A DNA stretch of 64,000 nt from Sporosarcina sp. ACRSM (GCF_022346545.1 NZ_JAKRNU010000007.1:62001-126000), one strand, 5' to 3'; positions 44,472-54,442 are shown, numbered from the stretch's first letter. Program-made: numbers and translations. The notes: generated from the sequence alone by a model not told the origin.

Positions 44472-45584
44472 TTATTCGGCTTTAAAATGATATGTGTCAA
44501 CTGTAAACTTGTCCATTGCACGGAAATTCGGTTCATAGCCGATACCATATGCGGTCGGTACGGTAATATAGCCTTCTTCTACGACGACTTCCGGCGCAAT
44601 GACATCCTCTTCCCAATAGCGCGAAGAACCGGCCGTATCGCCTGGCAATACGAAGTTCGGCAATGTCGTCAAAGCGATATTATGCGCACGCCCGATACCC
44701 GATTCCAGCATGCCGCCGCACCAAACAGGGATACCTTGTTCCATACAGTAATCATGAATTTTCTTCGCTTCCGTCAAGCCCCCGACCCGGCCAATTTTAA
44801 TATTGATAATTTTTGTACTTCCCAGTTCCACTGCTTTCCGCGTATCTTCCAGCGAATGGATACTTTCGTCCAAACAGATCGGTGTCGTCATCTGTTTCTG
44901 CAATGTCGCATGGTCGATAATATCATCGGACGCAAGTGGTTGTTCAATCATCGTCAAGTCAAACGCGTCCAGCTGTTTCAACAATTCAATATCGTTCAAT
45001 GTATAAGCCGAGTTGGCGTCCGCCATGAGCGGAACATCCGGGAATTGTTCCCGAAGCGCGCGCATCACTTCAACGTCATAGCCCGGTTTGATTTTCACCT
45101 TGATGCGTTTATAGCCTTCCTCTACAAAACCACGAACGGTGGCAATCAAATCTTCGACTCGTTCATGGATCCCGATACTGATACCGACTTCGATTTTGTC
45201 ACGTTCCCCGCCTAAAGCTTGCGCCAATGTCATTTTATTGCGCTTGGCGTATAAGTCCCAAATGGCTCCTTCAATGGTCGATTTCGCCATATTATTCTTG
45301 CGGATGGCACTGAAAAGGCCATTCACTTCGTCGGGATGCCCAATTTCTTTTCCTAGTATGAGTGGGATCAGAAAATCTTGAAGCATATGCAAATTCGTTT
45401 CAAGCGTCTCTTCGTTGTACCAAGGCGCGCTGAATGCAACCGACTCGCCCCAACCACTATTGCCGAGTTCGTCTTTTGCCTCCAGTAATAGAAAATCCTT
45501 TTCTTGCATCGTTCCAAAACTTGTCGTAAATGGATGCTTCATCATCATTTTCATTTTTCGGATAGTAATTTCTTGAATAATCAT
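44472..45584 (-). CDS. N-succinylamino-acid racemase / o-succinylbenzoate synthase family enzyme
   Basis: A 370-aa enolase-superfamily (MenC type 2/NSAR) enzyme. Catalytic residues seen: K162-V-K164 in RIKVKIKPG, metal ligands D189 (LMADANSAY), E214 (MIEQPL), D239 (CLDES), and the second base K263 in [10 protein letters not shown]. Alone it could be MenC, but its coupling to a GNAT acyltransferase and an M20 deacylase matches the Geobacillus kaustophilus pathway that converts D-amino acids irreversibly to L-amino acids through N-succinyl derivatives. The ATG overlaps the GNAT stop (ATGA). Confidence 0.9.
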   Translation of the reverse strand: MIIQEITIRKMKMMMKHPFTTSFGTMQEKDFLLLEAKDELGNSGWGESVAFSAPWYNEETLETNLHMLQDFLIPLILGKEIGHPDEVNGLFSAIRKNNMAKSTIEGAIWDLYAKRNKMTLAQALGGERDKIEVGISIGIHERVEDLIATVRGFVEEGYKRIKVKIKPGYDVEVMRALREQFPDVPLMADANSAYTLNDIELLKQLDAFDLTMIEQPLASDDIIDHATLQKQMTTPICLDESIHSLEDTRKAVELGSTKIINIKIGRVGGLTEAKKIHDYCMEQGIPVWCGGMLESGIGRAHNIALTTLPNFVLPGDTAGSSRYWEEDVIAPEVVVEEGYITVPTAYGIGYEPNFRAMDKFTVDTYHFKAE

Positions 45585-46423
45585 TCGTCTTCTCCTCTTT
45601 CACTCGTATTCAATGGAATTGTATTTTTTTTGACCGCTTGATAATAGTGGACGCCAGTTGTTGTCCGATTGACGTTTACCAATGCATAGCCTTCACGGAA
45701 AAGCGTTTGGAAAATCGTCCTGATTTTTAGTCGCCAATCCAGTGCAAGTTGCGGCTCACTTTTCTTGATCACCTGAAAATGTTCGGGTATCGGAATTTCG
45801 ATACCGGCACTGTTGGTCGGTATTTCTTCTTCATTAAAATTTAGCATCGGGTTTCCTTGTTCAGATTTCCCTACTGGAAACGGACGATCAAAACGGTCAA
45901 TCGTCGGAACCCAGCGCTCTTCCACTCGTTCGCTCTTGATCCACCATTCGATTTTAAAACGGTCCGAAGGCAATCCTTTGTTCAACCCATCTTCCATTTC
46001 ACCGTACCAATTTTCTAAATAAGTACTGCAAATTCCGGATAGCTTCGATACATTCAAATATGCGTTCCGGCTTTCCAAAGGATCGAATGTCCAGGTGATC
46101 AAATCGTAACCCATTTCAATGGCATATGTGCGTTGCTCTTCTTTCAATGTTTTGCCGATTCCCATCAGCTGATAATCCGGATGGATCCCGAGCATATGGG
46201 AACATAAATAAGTTTTTCCATTTGCAAATCCGGTAAATCCATAGGAGAAGCCGACGATTGTCTCCCCATCAAAAGCACCGAGCATCAGCCCTCCATTGGT
46301 GATCGCCGTATAGGTTTGATGGACCGGAATCGGTTCCGATCCCCATACGGTTGTTTCAAGGGATTGGACGAGACGCATCTCTTCAATTGTTTCCAGTTTA
46401 CGTGTTGTAATCGTTCGATTCAT
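45581..46423 (-). CDS. GNAT-family N-acyltransferase (probable D-amino acid N-succinyltransferase)
   Basis: A 280-aa protein of the COG3375 type. The N-terminal half is a GNAT fold: [15 protein letters not shown], and the acyl-CoA loop in [25 protein letters not shown]-terminal extension of about 130 residues ([18 protein letters not shown] onward) is characteristic of this subgroup. In the pathway it would transfer succinyl from succinyl-CoA to D-amino acids. Its ends overlap both neighbours by four bases, which makes co-function likely. Confidence 0.85.
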   Translation of the reverse strand: MNRTITTRKLETIEEMRLVQSLETTVWGSEPIPVHQTYTAITNGGLMLGAFDGETIVGFSYGFTGFANGKTYLCSHMLGIHPDYQLMGIGKTLKEEQRTYAIEMGYDLITWTFDPLESRNAYLNVSKLSGICSTYLENWYGEMEDGLNKGLPSDRFKIEWWIKSERVEERWVPTIDRFDRPFPVGKSEQGNPMLNFNEEEIPTNSAGIEIPIPEHFQVIKKSEPQLALDWRLKIRTIFQTLFREGYALVNVNRTTTGVHYYQAVKKNTIPLNTSERGEDE

Positions 46424-47565
46424 TGTGCCACTTCCTTTTGTTCTAACCGTTCAAACGTTTCGATCACTGCCCGTGTTAGAATTTCAATACCGGTCAAAAT
46501 ACCGTCTTGGTTGAATGTCATCTTTGGATGATGGAGGCCGGGTGCAAGGTCACAACCGAGTCCAAGCATCGTCGCTTTTACGGAAGGACGCTTCAATGTG
46601 TAAAAATGAAAATCCTCCCCGCCTGGCGTGACAATCGGTGGAACTAAACCTAATTCGCCTACCGTTTCGGTAATGGCTTGCGCCATGATGTCGACAGCCG
46701 TTTCATCCACTTCGGCTGCTGCAATTTCTGCGAGCAATTCACAGTGGATTTCTACACCAGTCATCTTAGCAACCGATTCGATTGCAGTCTGTACGTGATC
46801 AAACAGCTTGTCCATGACCGCATTCGTTTGCGCACGCATATCAATGCTAAAGACGCCATTTCCCGGGATGATGTTGGCCGATTCGCCGCCCGCTTGGAAC
46901 ATCGTCATTTTCGCCGAATGGGGTACCATCGGATCGACATGGATGGAGCGGATTGCTTGTACAAGTAAAGCCATCACTTCAATGGCATTTTGTCCGAGAT
47001 GCGGCCTAGCCCCGTGCGTGTCGGTGCCGCTTATGGTCCCTTTCAACATTTTCGCCGCGCCATGCATAATCGCGGGTGCCGAGTAACCAAGGCCGAGTTC
47101 CTGGATTGGGCGAAGGTGGACGCCATACAAGTAATCGACGTCATCGACTAGTCCTTTGTCGACAAACGACAATGCCCCCGTCCCTTTTTCCTCGGCGGGT
47201 TGGAAGAGCACTTTCAGTCGACCGTTCTTCGGATAGCCCAGCTTCTTCAGTGCGAGTAATGTCCCGACTGCCATCGTCATATGCGCATCATGTCCGCATG
47301 AATGATTCGCTTGGTACACGCCGTCGACTTCCTGCCAAAGTGCATCGATATCCGTACGGAGACCAACGCAATAGTCTCCAGCTCCCGCAGTTACAACAAG
47401 CCCTGTTGAATCATCAAATGTCGTGACCTCGTATCCTTCATTCTCGATGAATTGTTGTAAATACTTCGTTGTTTCGATTTCCTTCCAACTGATTTCGGGG
47501 TGAGCGTGTAAATGCGCGAACACCTTCTCGACAATCGGTTTCACCTCTTGCAATACCGTTTTCAT
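46420..47565 (-). CDS. M20 family metallo-amidohydrolase (probable N-succinyl-L-amino-acid desuccinylase)
   Basis: A 381-aa M20D enzyme. Metal-site motifs: TDIDALWQEVDG, NHSCGHDAHMTMAVGTL, PAEEKGTGALSFV, GVHLRP, and the late His in TPGGEDFHFYTLK. These are found in HipO/YxeP-type deacylases. In this operon it would release L-amino acid from the N-succinyl-L form produced by the racemase, drawing the equilibrium to the L side. It overlaps rpiR-type and GNAT genes by four bases at each end. Confidence 0.88.
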   Translation of the reverse strand: MKTVLQEVKPIVEKVFAHLHAHPEISWKEIETTKYLQQFIENEGYEVTTFDDSTGLVVTAGAGDYCVGLRTDIDALWQEVDGVYQANHSCGHDAHMTMAVGTLLALKKLGYPKNGRLKVLFQPAEEKGTGALSFVDKGLVDDVDYLYGVHLRPIQELGLGYSAPAIMHGAAKMLKGTISGTDTHGARPHLGQNAIEVMALLVQAIRSIHVDPMVPHSAKMTMFQAGGESANIIPGNGVFSIDMRAQTNAVMDKLFDHVQTAIESVAKMTGVEIHCELLAEIAAAEVDETAVDIMAQAITETVGELGLVPPIVTPGGEDFHFYTLKRPSVKATMLGLGCDLAPGLHHPKMTFNQDGILTGIEILTRAVIETFERLEQKEVAQ

Positions 47566-48425
47566 TGCTTCTCCGCCCCTTCCACAAATAAAAAATCGCT
47601 ATTCAATGATTGATAGGTTTGTTGACGTTTTTCGAAGTGCTCCTTTTCTTTCACAGACACACCGGCAACCAGCGCATTCATAAACGAAAACAAAGAAGTC
47701 GTCGCATCAAGTGTGGATTTATTCGGTGAGTAAATGGGAAACAGTACATCACTATGCGCTTGGATAGGCGCTAACAACGAATCTGTTATCGCGATGACAT
47801 AGGCTTGCTGATCACGGGCCAATTCAGCGATGCGGATTGTTTCTTTTAAATAGCGGTGAAAAGAAATAGCGACTAAAACGGATTGATCATTCATCGTACT
47901 TAACGTTCGAATGACATCTTCTGCTTCTGTGCGGATGAGTCGGACGTCATGCCTGACCAGCCCAAGCGAATAGGAAAGCCAACTAGCCGCGGCATGGGAA
48001 GAACGAAGCCCCAATATATATACCGTTTGCGCTTTTGAAAGTTGGTCGATCGCCGTTTCATAATCCGTCTCATTGATCTGCTTAATCGTTTCCTGGATTG
48101 TACGACAGTCCTGTTCCATCACCTGTTCATAAAAATTAGGCGCTTGTTCCAACTCAAGCTTGGATTGCTGATAAGTGTGCAAACTGCTTTCTTGAAAGAG
48201 CAACTGTTCCCGCGTGGTCTTTTGCAGTTCAGAATAACCGGAAAGCCCGAGACTATAGCAAAAGCGGATGACCGTCGTCTCACTTACTCCGATCATCGCG
48301 CCAATTTCCTGTGCCGAAGACACCGCGACATTTCGGGGATGATCCAACACATAGGTGGCAACTTTCTTTTGACTTTTCGATAAGTTATGGAAATGCTCAT
48401 GCACGAGCTCTTTTAGTTTCATCAT
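47562..48425 (-). CDS. MurR/RpiR-family transcriptional regulator
   Basis: A 287-aa regulator: N-terminal HTH_6 (KSQKKVATYVLDHPRNVAVSSAQEIGAMIGVSETTVIRFCYSLGLSGYSELQK) and a C-terminal SIS domain (QTVYILGLRSSHAAASWLSYSLG, SVLVAISFHRYLKETI, IAITDSLLAPI). SIS domains in this family bind phosphosugars, but the operon is for amino acids, so the effector is not obvious. It is the first gene of the operon and an 18-bp palindrome overlaps its promoter, so autoregulation is likely. ATG codons at 48425 and 48422 both fit the GGTGAT site. Confidence 0.9.
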   Translation of the reverse strand: MMKLKELVHEHFHNLSKSQKKVATYVLDHPRNVAVSSAQEIGAMIGVSETTVIRFCYSLGLSGYSELQKTTREQLLFQESSLHTYQQSKLELEQAPNFYEQVMEQDCRTIQETIKQINETDYETAIDQLSKAQTVYILGLRSSHAAASWLSYSLGLVRHDVRLIRTEAEDVIRTLSTMNDQSVLVAISFHRYLKETIRIAELARDQQAYVIAITDSLLAPIQAHSDVLFPIYSPNKSTLDATTSLFSFMNALVAGVSVKEKEHFEKRQQTYQSLNSDFLFVEGAEKQ

Positions 48426-48465
48426 TGATCACCATTTGAAGTATCAGCATTTTTTATCTAGCAAA

Positions 48466-48483
48466 ATGAAGTGTAAACTTCAT
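48466..48483. promoter_or_regulatory. Candidate operator of the RpiR-family regulator
   Basis: ATGAAGTGTAAACTTCAT is a palindrome with 7-bp arms and a 4-base centre. On the minus strand its centre supplies TTTACA, which can be a -35 with TAAAAA 15 bases on, in front of the operon. Confidence 0.5.
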
Positions 48484-48592
48484 AATTGAATAGAAATTAG
48501 TTTAACACAAAAATTCGCAGAGTACAAACTATTTTCTGAACCTTTGTGCAGACCTATTACAATTTTAGAATCTAATTTCACTAGATATAAAT

Positions 48593-48638
48593 AAAAAACG
48601 TGGATCAAATCATAATTGTTTTGATCCACGTTCTTTTT
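48593..48638 (-). terminator. Terminator of the glycerate kinase gene
   Basis: AACGTGGATCAAA and TTTGATCCACGTT pair across a loop, with AAAAAA on the left (T-run for the minus strand) and TTCTTTTT on the right. It lies just beyond the glycerate kinase stop. Confidence 0.9.
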
Positions 48639-48643
48639 GGGGG

Positions 48644-49774
48644 CTAACTAGTCAAATATTGTTCCAGCACTTCTTTTGTTTTTTGTTGTAAATAATAAGT
48701 AGCATTCTTCATTAAATCATCTACCGAACGGATTCCATCCGATATCTCATGTATCTCAGTGAAATACGGTTGCAAAGCAGCTCTGCTCTCTTGGTCCACC
48801 ATCCCGGAAATCAACAGCACCGGCTTGCCTTCCTTTCGTGCCATTTCCGCGATGCCGAAGGGAGTTTTCCCCGATAGCGTCTGTACATCGGTTTTGCCTT
48901 CTCCCGTTAAAATCAGATCCGCTTCATTTAGCTGTTCGTGAAATGCAATCGCTTGTAGTACGACATGAATGCCTTGTTGCATTTCCCCTGGCATAAATGC
49001 TTGAAATGCACCACCTGCTCCACCAGCTGCCCCTGCCCCTTTTTTCGCGTGTAGTGATACGCCTGTTTGTTGTTCGACGACATTCGCAAATGTGTTGAGT
49101 GCTTGATCAAGATGGGCCACCATTGCAGGCGTCGCTCCTTTTTGCGGACCAAAAACAGCAGACGCACCTGTAGGACCGACAAAAGGATTTTTAACATCTG
49201 AAGCAATGAGAAAATGGCTTTCCGCAATTCGCTTATCAAAATGAGAACTGTCCATTGTATGTAGTTCATTGAGAGCACCGCCTCCTGGATTCAGCTCCAC
49301 GCCCTCTCTGGAGAGGAATTTCATGCCAAGTGCTTGTAACATCCCGGCCCCTGCGTCATTCGTCGCACTACCGCCAAGCCCGATAATGAATTTACGAAAG
49401 CCAGCAGCAAGTGCATGTCGGATAAGTTCTCCTGTTCCATAAGACGACGTAACGAGTGGATTCCTTTCGTCTTCATGTAAAAGCGTAAGACCCGAAGCTT
49501 CTGCAATTTCAACGACACATGTTACCCCATCCCCAAGCACACCATAGTTTGCTTCAATAGTTCTACCAAGCGGGTCTTGGACAGCGCAAGTCACTTCTTT
49601 CCCTTGCGTGGCCCCCACCAAACTATGCATCGTTCCTTCTCCACCATCAGCTGCCGGTAATAAAACAGTCGTAATGGTTGCATCATAGTCCCTCACTCCA
49701 GCAGCCATTGCTTCTGCTGCTTCCACCGCGGTCAGACTCCCTTTAAAAGAATCCGGTGCTACGATCATTTTCAT
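48644..49774 (-). CDS. glxK: Glycerate kinase (GlxK/GarK type)
   Basis: About 376 aa, normal for the family. Seen: MIVAPDSFKGSLTAVEAAEAMAAG at the start, LLPAADGGEGTMHSLVGA, VEIAEASGL, IGLGGSATNDAGAGMLQALG, and LILTGEGKTDVQTLSGKTPFGIA near the C-terminus. It phosphorylates D-glycerate (2-phosphoglycerate in this class). The start at 49774 has GAGGTG at good distance; the frame extends upstream without a site. It is monocistronic, so it does not tell which glycerate-forming route it serves. Confidence 0.93.
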   Translation of the reverse strand: MKMIVAPDSFKGSLTAVEAAEAMAAGVRDYDATITTVLLPAADGGEGTMHSLVGATQGKEVTCAVQDPLGRTIEANYGVLGDGVTCVVEIAEASGLTLLHEDERNPLVTSSYGTGELIRHALAAGFRKFIIGLGGSATNDAGAGMLQALGMKFLSREGVELNPGGGALNELHTMDSSHFDKRIAESHFLIASDVKNPFVGPTGASAVFGPQKGATPAMVAHLDQALNTFANVVEQQTGVSLHAKKGAGAAGGAGGAFQAFMPGEMQQGIHVVLQAIAFHEQLNEADLILTGEGKTDVQTLSGKTPFGIAEMARKEGKPVLLISGMVDQESRAALQPYFTEIHEISDGIRSVDDLMKNATYYLQQKTKEVLEQYLTS

Positions 49775-49837
49775 CATGATCACCTCTTCATTGTTATAAT
49801 CATCATGCTTACAATAGTACACTTCTAAATCAATTTC

Positions 49838-49869
49838 GCCATTCGAAAAGGAGACAAATTTAAAATTTG
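49838..49869. repeat. 32-bp direct repeat, left copy flanking the Rpn gene
   Basis: The 32 bases starting GCCATTCGAAAAGGAGACAA are identical to 50976-51007. The 3' half forms the dyad GACAAATTT-A-AAATTTG(T)C. Looser similarity (TACACTTC, ATTTYG) extends the pair to about 60 bases. Confidence 0.9.
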
Positions 49870-49913
49870 CCCCTTAAAACGGATCCTTTGCTAATTAAGC
49901 ATGCCAATACTTC

Positions 49914-50864
49914 CTATCCATTCAATTTTCTCAATTTCTCAATCGCCTCTCTATCCAAGCGTGTCACTTTGGCGATAAATTCAACGGAAGAACCTTCTTT
50001 TAACATTTCAAGCGCTACTTGTTCAATTCCTTTTCTTTTCCCTTCTTCTTGAAAGTGTGCAAAAATTGCCTCCATTGTAGGGGATAACTCTTCCCCGTTA
50101 AATTGAACCATGTCGTTCGCCTCCTTCTGTATTATCGGGATCATTGTTTCATGAAACTTTTTGGATAATTCCTCTGGTAAACGTAGTAAATAGTCGATAA
50201 AGTAGAGTACAGCCAGAATCTCTGAACGGGAATTTTTATTATCGGTAATAATTTTCTTCATTAGTTTCATCTTAAACGCATATCGTTTGTCTACATCTTC
50301 CCGTGTGTCGTTCATATATTTTGCCGCAAGGACAACTTTGCTGAAGAGCTTATCCGATTTCTCCAGCTCTTCTTTGTCATAATTGTTAAGCTTACAATTA
50401 GTATACGCATAGTGTAGCTCCGTGCCAAAATAAGAGTAGTTGAATTGAGTCGGAAACGTACTTTCATGCGGCGATGTCATGACAGCGATTGCGACAATTT
50501 CCTTGTCATGGCGATCATATATCCGATAAAAATATTGAAACATGCGCTTGGCAAAGTCCTTTTCATTGTCGCTTTGCACTTCTACGTGCACCAAAACCCA
50601 CTTTTCCTCACCGTCTTTTAAATGTACTTTCACCAGTTGATCCGCCCATTGACGTCCTTTTTTCTTATCCATGATTTTCTGAAAAAGCTCTTGTTGCAAA
50701 AACTCCGCTTCTTTCGTAAAATCGACTTGCGCATGCAGATCCGGCTTGAAAAATAACAAAAAGTCTTCAAACAGTTCCCCAATCACTTTCTTCCAGAGCC
50801 CGTCCTGATCGACGACATCCGCCTTATAATCAGTTGACTTTTCCCATACTAGCGCCCCCACCAT
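49914..50864 (-). CDS. Rpn family recombination-promoting nuclease/putative transposase
   Basis: About 316 aa, PDDEXK_2/Rpn type. The nuclease core is visible as VLVHVEVQSDNEKDFAKRMFQYFYRIYDR (E-x-Q motif), followed by GTELHYAYTNCKL and a C-terminal region ending with the repeated-turn motif GIEQVALEMLKEGSSVEFIAKVTRLDREAIEKLRKLNG. Rpn proteins promote RecA-independent recombination in E. coli and are widely amplified in Firmicutes. A second family member is at the right edge. Start uncertain: ATG 50864, or GTG 50885 without a site. It lies between 32-bp identical direct repeats. Confidence 0.85.
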   Translation of the reverse strand: MVGALVWEKSTDYKADVVDQDGLWKKVIGELFEDFLLFFKPDLHAQVDFTKEAEFLQQELFQKIMDKKKGRQWADQLVKVHLKDGEEKWVLVHVEVQSDNEKDFAKRMFQYFYRIYDRHDKEIVAIAVMTSPHESTFPTQFNYSYFGTELHYAYTNCKLNNYDKEELEKSDKLFSKVVLAAKYMNDTREDVDKRYAFKMKLMKKIITDNKNSRSEILAVLYFIDYLLRLPEELSKKFHETMIPIIQKEANDMVQFNGEELSPTMEAIFAHFQEEGKRKGIEQVALEMLKEGSSVEFIAKVTRLDREAIEKLRKLNG

Positions 50865-50975
50865 ACTTCCACAACACCCCCTCACCGAATTGTCTGACTT
50901 CTATCCTTACCCTATTACACTTCCAATTAAAAGTAAATTGTTGCAAATGTATATACACTTCGATAATGGAATTTT

Positions 50976-51007
50976 GCCATTCGAAAAGGAGACAAATTTA
51001 AAATTTG
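50976..51007. repeat. 32-bp direct repeat, right copy flanking the Rpn gene
   Basis: Identical to 49838-49869, same orientation. The rest of 50865-51164 holds no other recognisable feature apart from AT-rich sequence leading to the small gene at 51165. Confidence 0.9.
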
Positions 51008-51164
51008 TCCCCTGAAATGACCCTACTATTTTTTTTTAAGACCCTCAAACTTCTTTTCTCATCCATTTCTAATCTTTGTCTCATCAGTCTTTCATTTACA
51101 AACAGTACACTATAACTACAGAAAGACAATGGCCGGCATCACACAAATAATGGAGGGAATCATA

Positions 51165-51380
51165 ATGTTGACCCAACTTCAAACTTTAAAAGCATTTATC
51201 CAAAACCAAATCCATGAACGCTTTTCATACTCCATTTCCTATGAAGAACAAGTCTATAACGGGCTCTACGACAATGCGTTCATGAACTGGTTCAATCCAA
51301 AGCCATTCACAAAAGTAGAAATCCAAGAAATTCAACAAGTGAAACGTGCCATCAACGCTAAAATGCACCATCTGATTTAA
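51165..51380 (+). CDS. Small protein of unknown function
   Basis: A 71-aa, soluble, mostly helical protein (MLTQLQTLKAFIQNQIHERF, then VYNGLYDNAFMNWFNPKPFTKVEIQEIQQVKRAINAK). The ATG at 51165 has GGAGG eight bases upstream. No family is recognised. It stands alone, convergent with lutC (stop 15 bases away), on the opposite strand to its neighbours. The good ribosome binding site and the length without stop make it likely to be real. Confidence 0.6.
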   Translation: MLTQLQTLKAFIQNQIHERFSYSISYEEQVYNGLYDNAFMNWFNPKPFTKVEIQEIQQVKRAINAKMHHLI

Positions 51381-51395
51381 AGGTCTTTTTCCATT

Positions 51396-52112
51396 CTATA
51401 AATCTTCAACAACGATATAGGTCGCTTTGATCGGCCCATGAACACCCACAACGAGGATCATTTCGATGTCTGCAGAGTTGCTGGGTCCTGTAATAAAGTT
51501 GATGCAAGAGGCTACTTGCTCTCCACTTTTTACTTTTTCGCGAATGAGACGAGCGGCTTGTGTCATTCGAGGAACGATGCTGCTTTTCGGAATAATGATG
51601 ACAGAATTGGCCGGCAAAAAGCTGACCGTTCTTCCTTTATCTTTACTACTAAAAAGGACAGCTGTTCCTGATTCCGCTAGGGTGATATCACTAATCGTGA
51701 TTCCGACGTTTGCAACATTAGCCTTATCTATATTTACTTCCTTTTTTGTATGGTCCCACACATGAAGACCTATGCCGTCCTGCGGCCATTCTTCATCCAT
51801 TAACTTGCCTAAACCATATTGAGCAAAGCGCTCATCTTTCCATGAAACGACCGGGCCTCCGCCGTAGTTGTTTACTACTTCTTTCAATGAGCCGGAGAGC
51901 TCCGCTAAATTAGTGAGCACAAAATTGGTATGGATATTTTTACATTGTTCTCGTAAAACATCGACTAAGTCATTTTGTGTAGCATTTTTTAGCACTTCGT
52001 CTTGAGGTTGGAATTTCCATTCGGGTCTTTTTACAACCTTTTTTCGGTCACGGCCCAAACGATTGGCGATTTTTCCTAAAAAGGCTTCACGATTCTGTAT
52101 CATGCCGTTCAT
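51396..52112 (-). CDS. lutC: Lactate utilization protein LutC
   Basis: A 238-aa LUD-domain (DUF162) protein. Seen: IQNREAFLGKIANRLGRD, VGITISDITLAESGTAVLFSSKDKGR and SIVPRMTQAARLI, followed by FITGPSNSADIEMILVVGVHGP, all typical of LutC/YkgG. LutC is needed with LutA and LutB for L-lactate oxidation in B. subtilis; its exact function is undefined. It is the third gene of lutABC, two bases after the lutB stop, with GGAGGGG upstream. Confidence 0.95.
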   Translation of the reverse strand: MNGMIQNREAFLGKIANRLGRDRKKVVKRPEWKFQPQDEVLKNATQNDLVDVLREQCKNIHTNFVLTNLAELSGSLKEVVNNYGGGPVVSWKDERFAQYGLGKLMDEEWPQDGIGLHVWDHTKKEVNIDKANVANVGITISDITLAESGTAVLFSSKDKGRTVSFLPANSVIIIPKSSIVPRMTQAARLIREKVKSGEQVASCINFITGPSNSADIEMILVVGVHGPIKATYIVVEDL

Positions 52113-52114
52113 GA

Positions 52115-53539
52115 TTATTCCCCTCCTTTTGGACGGTTATGAAACCAATCCCGGAATCTTTCTTTGTTTGGTGCTGGAAATTCTCTCGCTTCTGTCCAAG
52201 CTTTTAGAGGACCGGGACCTTTGGAAATTTTAGCTCCCTTTGTAAAGGGCGACATGGCAGGTGACGCCATTTTTGAACCAATTTTATATAATGCGGGTGT
52301 GGATGCGCCAAGACCAAAAGCTTTCATGACTAACTTTTCAGATACCGGGGCACGTCCTTCCTTCTCTACGATGACTTGGCGATGCTTATGAAGCAGTTCG
52401 TGCAATGGGATTTTTACTGGACAGGCTTCTGTGCACGCGCCACATAGGGTAGAAGCGTAAGGCAATTCTTTATAATCATCATACCCGCCAAGCAACGGTG
52501 ATAAGATGGCTCCGACAGGACCCGAATAAATGGAACCGTAAGAATGACCTCCCACATGACGATAAACCGGACAAGCATTCACACACGCTGCACAACGGAT
52601 ACATTGCAGAATCGATTGGAATTCTCCGCCCAGAATATCAGATCTGCCATTGTCAACAATGACCAGATGAAACTCTTCCGGACCGTCGACATCTCCTTCT
52701 TCTTTTGGGCCTGTTAAAGTCGTAATATAACTCGTCAGTTTTTGCCCCACTGCACTTCTTGTCAATAAACTCACAAGAACTTCCATTTCCTCAAAAGTAG
52801 GAACAAGTCTCTCCATGCCCATCACCGTAATTTGGGTTTTCGGTAAAGCGGCAACTAAATCAGCGTTCCCTTCATTCGTTACTAATGTGATAGAACCTGT
52901 TTCGGCAATGGCAAAATTACACCCTGTAATCCCTACATCAGCGGTTAGATATTCCTGACGCAGTTTTTCACGAGCATGCAAGGCAAGCTCTTCTGGTTGT
53001 TCCGTTTTATCGTAGCCTTGTTTTTCTTTAAAGACATCACGGATTTGTTCTTTATTTTTATGTAAAGCAGGAACTACTATATGTGACGGCGGTTCCTGGT
53101 CATCCACTTGCAGAATGTATTCGCCAAGGTCTGTTTCAATAACTTCACAGCCCAAATTCTCCAGACCCGCATTCAAGTTGATTTCCTCTGTCACCATCGA
53201 CTTGGATTTAACAATTTTCTTTGCATTTTTCTGTTTTACCACGTTTTGAATATATTCCGTTGCTTCTTCTGCTGTCTGCGCAAAGTAGACATGACCGCCT
53301 CTTTTGGAGACATTCTCACTCAATTCTTCTAAATAAAAATCCAAGTTCTCTAGTACATGCTGGCGGATTTCCTCTCCATGCGAGCGCCAATCTTCCCAGT
53401 TTCCTAACTCTTTTGCGGCAGCTAAACGACGTGTTTGAAATCGCTCTTGCGCACTAGAGACCGCGCCGCGCATAAACGAATCCTGTAATCCTTTATCTAC
53501 ACGATCATTAAACTTATCAGTACTTATTTTCATTGCCAT
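52115..53539 (-). CDS. lutB: L-lactate oxidation iron-sulfur protein LutB
   Basis: A 474-aa protein with an N-terminal LUD domain ([24 protein letters not shown]) and a C-terminal ferredoxin-type region with two 4Fe-4S motifs: [23 protein letters not shown] and [18 protein letters not shown]. It passes electrons from lactate oxidation towards the quinone pool together with LutA. Length and order are as in B. subtilis. AAAGGGGG lies upstream of the ATG; the lutA stop is 33 bases away. Confidence 0.96.
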   Translation of the reverse strand: MAMKISTDKFNDRVDKGLQDSFMRGAVSSAQERFQTRRLAAAKELGNWEDWRSHGEEIRQHVLENLDFYLEELSENVSKRGGHVYFAQTAEEATEYIQNVVKQKNAKKIVKSKSMVTEEINLNAGLENLGCEVIETDLGEYILQVDDQEPPSHIVVPALHKNKEQIRDVFKEKQGYDKTEQPEELALHAREKLRQEYLTADVGITGCNFAIAETGSITLVTNEGNADLVAALPKTQITVMGMERLVPTFEEMEVLVSLLTRSAVGQKLTSYITTLTGPKEEGDVDGPEEFHLVIVDNGRSDILGGEFQSILQCIRCAACVNACPVYRHVGGHSYGSIYSGPVGAILSPLLGGYDDYKELPYASTLCGACTEACPVKIPLHELLHKHRQVIVEKEGRAPVSEKLVMKAFGLGASTPALYKIGSKMASPAMSPFTKGAKISKGPGPLKAWTEAREFPAPNKERFRDWFHNRPKGGE

Positions 53540-53572
53540 TTGAGAAGATCCCCCTTTCCAATCGTTTTTTCC

Positions 53573-54289
53573 TTATCGACTATTCAGCACCTCAGCTATG
53601 TGCATCACTTTAATCGGCTTCCCTTGCCGATCAATTCGACCTCCAATATTCATTAAGCAACCTGCATCCGCGCCAATTAATAGATCTGCCCCTGTTTCTT
53701 CCACATTACACACTTTTTCATCGACCATTTGCTCTGAAATGTTCCCCATTTTCACAGAAAAAGTTCCACCGAACCCGCAGCATCGCTCTTTACCTGGGAG
53801 TTCTGTATATTCTAAGCCTTTGACGTGATTTAATAACTTCATAGGTGCTTGTTTTACCCCTAATAATCTCGTCATATGACAGGAAGTATGGTAAGTAGCT
53901 TTTCCTTCTAAATGAGCACCTACATCTTCCACTTTTAATACATCAACGATAAATTCAGTGAATTCATACGTTTTAGCTGCCAACGCTTGTGCTTTTGGCT
54001 CCCATTTAGGATCGCCTTTGAAAACATTTGGATACTCTTTAAACATGTATGCGCAAGAACCTGAAGGGGATACGACATACTCGGCATGTTCAAACGTAGA
54101 AATCATTTTTTTCATCGCATTTTTCGTATCTTCTACGTACCCGCTATTATATGAAGGTTGACCACAGCAAATTTGCGATTCCGGAAATTCAATTTCACAT
54201 CCGAGTCTTTCTAACACCTCAACGATCGCTTTCCCAACATCTCCTTGAAACATATCTACTAAACAAGTTGCAAAAAGAGTTACTTTCAT
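53573..54289 (-). CDS. lutA: L-lactate oxidation iron-sulfur protein LutA
   Basis: A 238-aa protein with two CCG domains: [15 protein letters not shown] and [17 protein letters not shown]. It is the first gene of lutABC and resembles GlcF/heterodisulfide-reductase subunits that bind an unusual Fe-S cluster. LutABC replaces a flavin lactate dehydrogenase. Its promoter region has the palindrome TCATCTGATGA at 54345, also found in front of the MHS transporter, so repression by LutR (gene upstream) relieved by lactate is likely. Confidence 0.95.
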   Translation of the reverse strand: MKVTLFATCLVDMFQGDVGKAIVEVLERLGCEIEFPESQICCGQPSYNSGYVEDTKNAMKKMISTFEHAEYVVSPSGSCAYMFKEYPNVFKGDPKWEPKAQALAAKTYEFTEFIVDVLKVEDVGAHLEGKATYHTSCHMTRLLGVKQAPMKLLNHVKGLEYTELPGKERCCGFGGTFSVKMGNISEQMVDEKVCNVEETGADLLIGADAGCLMNIGGRIDRQGKPIKVMHIAEVLNSR

Positions 54290-54344
54290 ATTTCCTCACT
54301 CCCTTACCATTTACGCTAATCCCTGACCTCTTCAAGTCAACTGG

Positions 54345-54355
54345 TCATCTGATGA
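54345..54355. promoter_or_regulatory. Candidate LutR operator in front of lutA
   Basis: TCATCTGATGA, an 11-base palindrome, lies 56 bases upstream of the lutA start, next to a TTGACT -35-like hexamer. The same core is at 56818-56828. Confidence 0.65.
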
Positions 54356-54404
54356 TTAGTGAATAGAAAATTCTTATCTATCTATAGACTACTGTCAATT
54401 AATG

Positions 54405-54442
54405 AATAAAAAGGAGGGTCTCCGATTGAATAGCCTCCCTTC
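54405..54442 (-). terminator. Terminator of lutR
   Basis: On the minus strand GGGAGG and CCTCC pair over a 16-base loop, followed by TTTTTATT. It lies about 15 bases beyond the lutR stop. Confidence 0.65.

Noticed and set aside
44472..45584. Simple menC call for menaquinone biosynthesis
   Set aside because: No other men gene is near, and overlaps with GNAT and M20 genes favour the N-succinylamino-acid racemase role; OSB synthase side activity remains possible.
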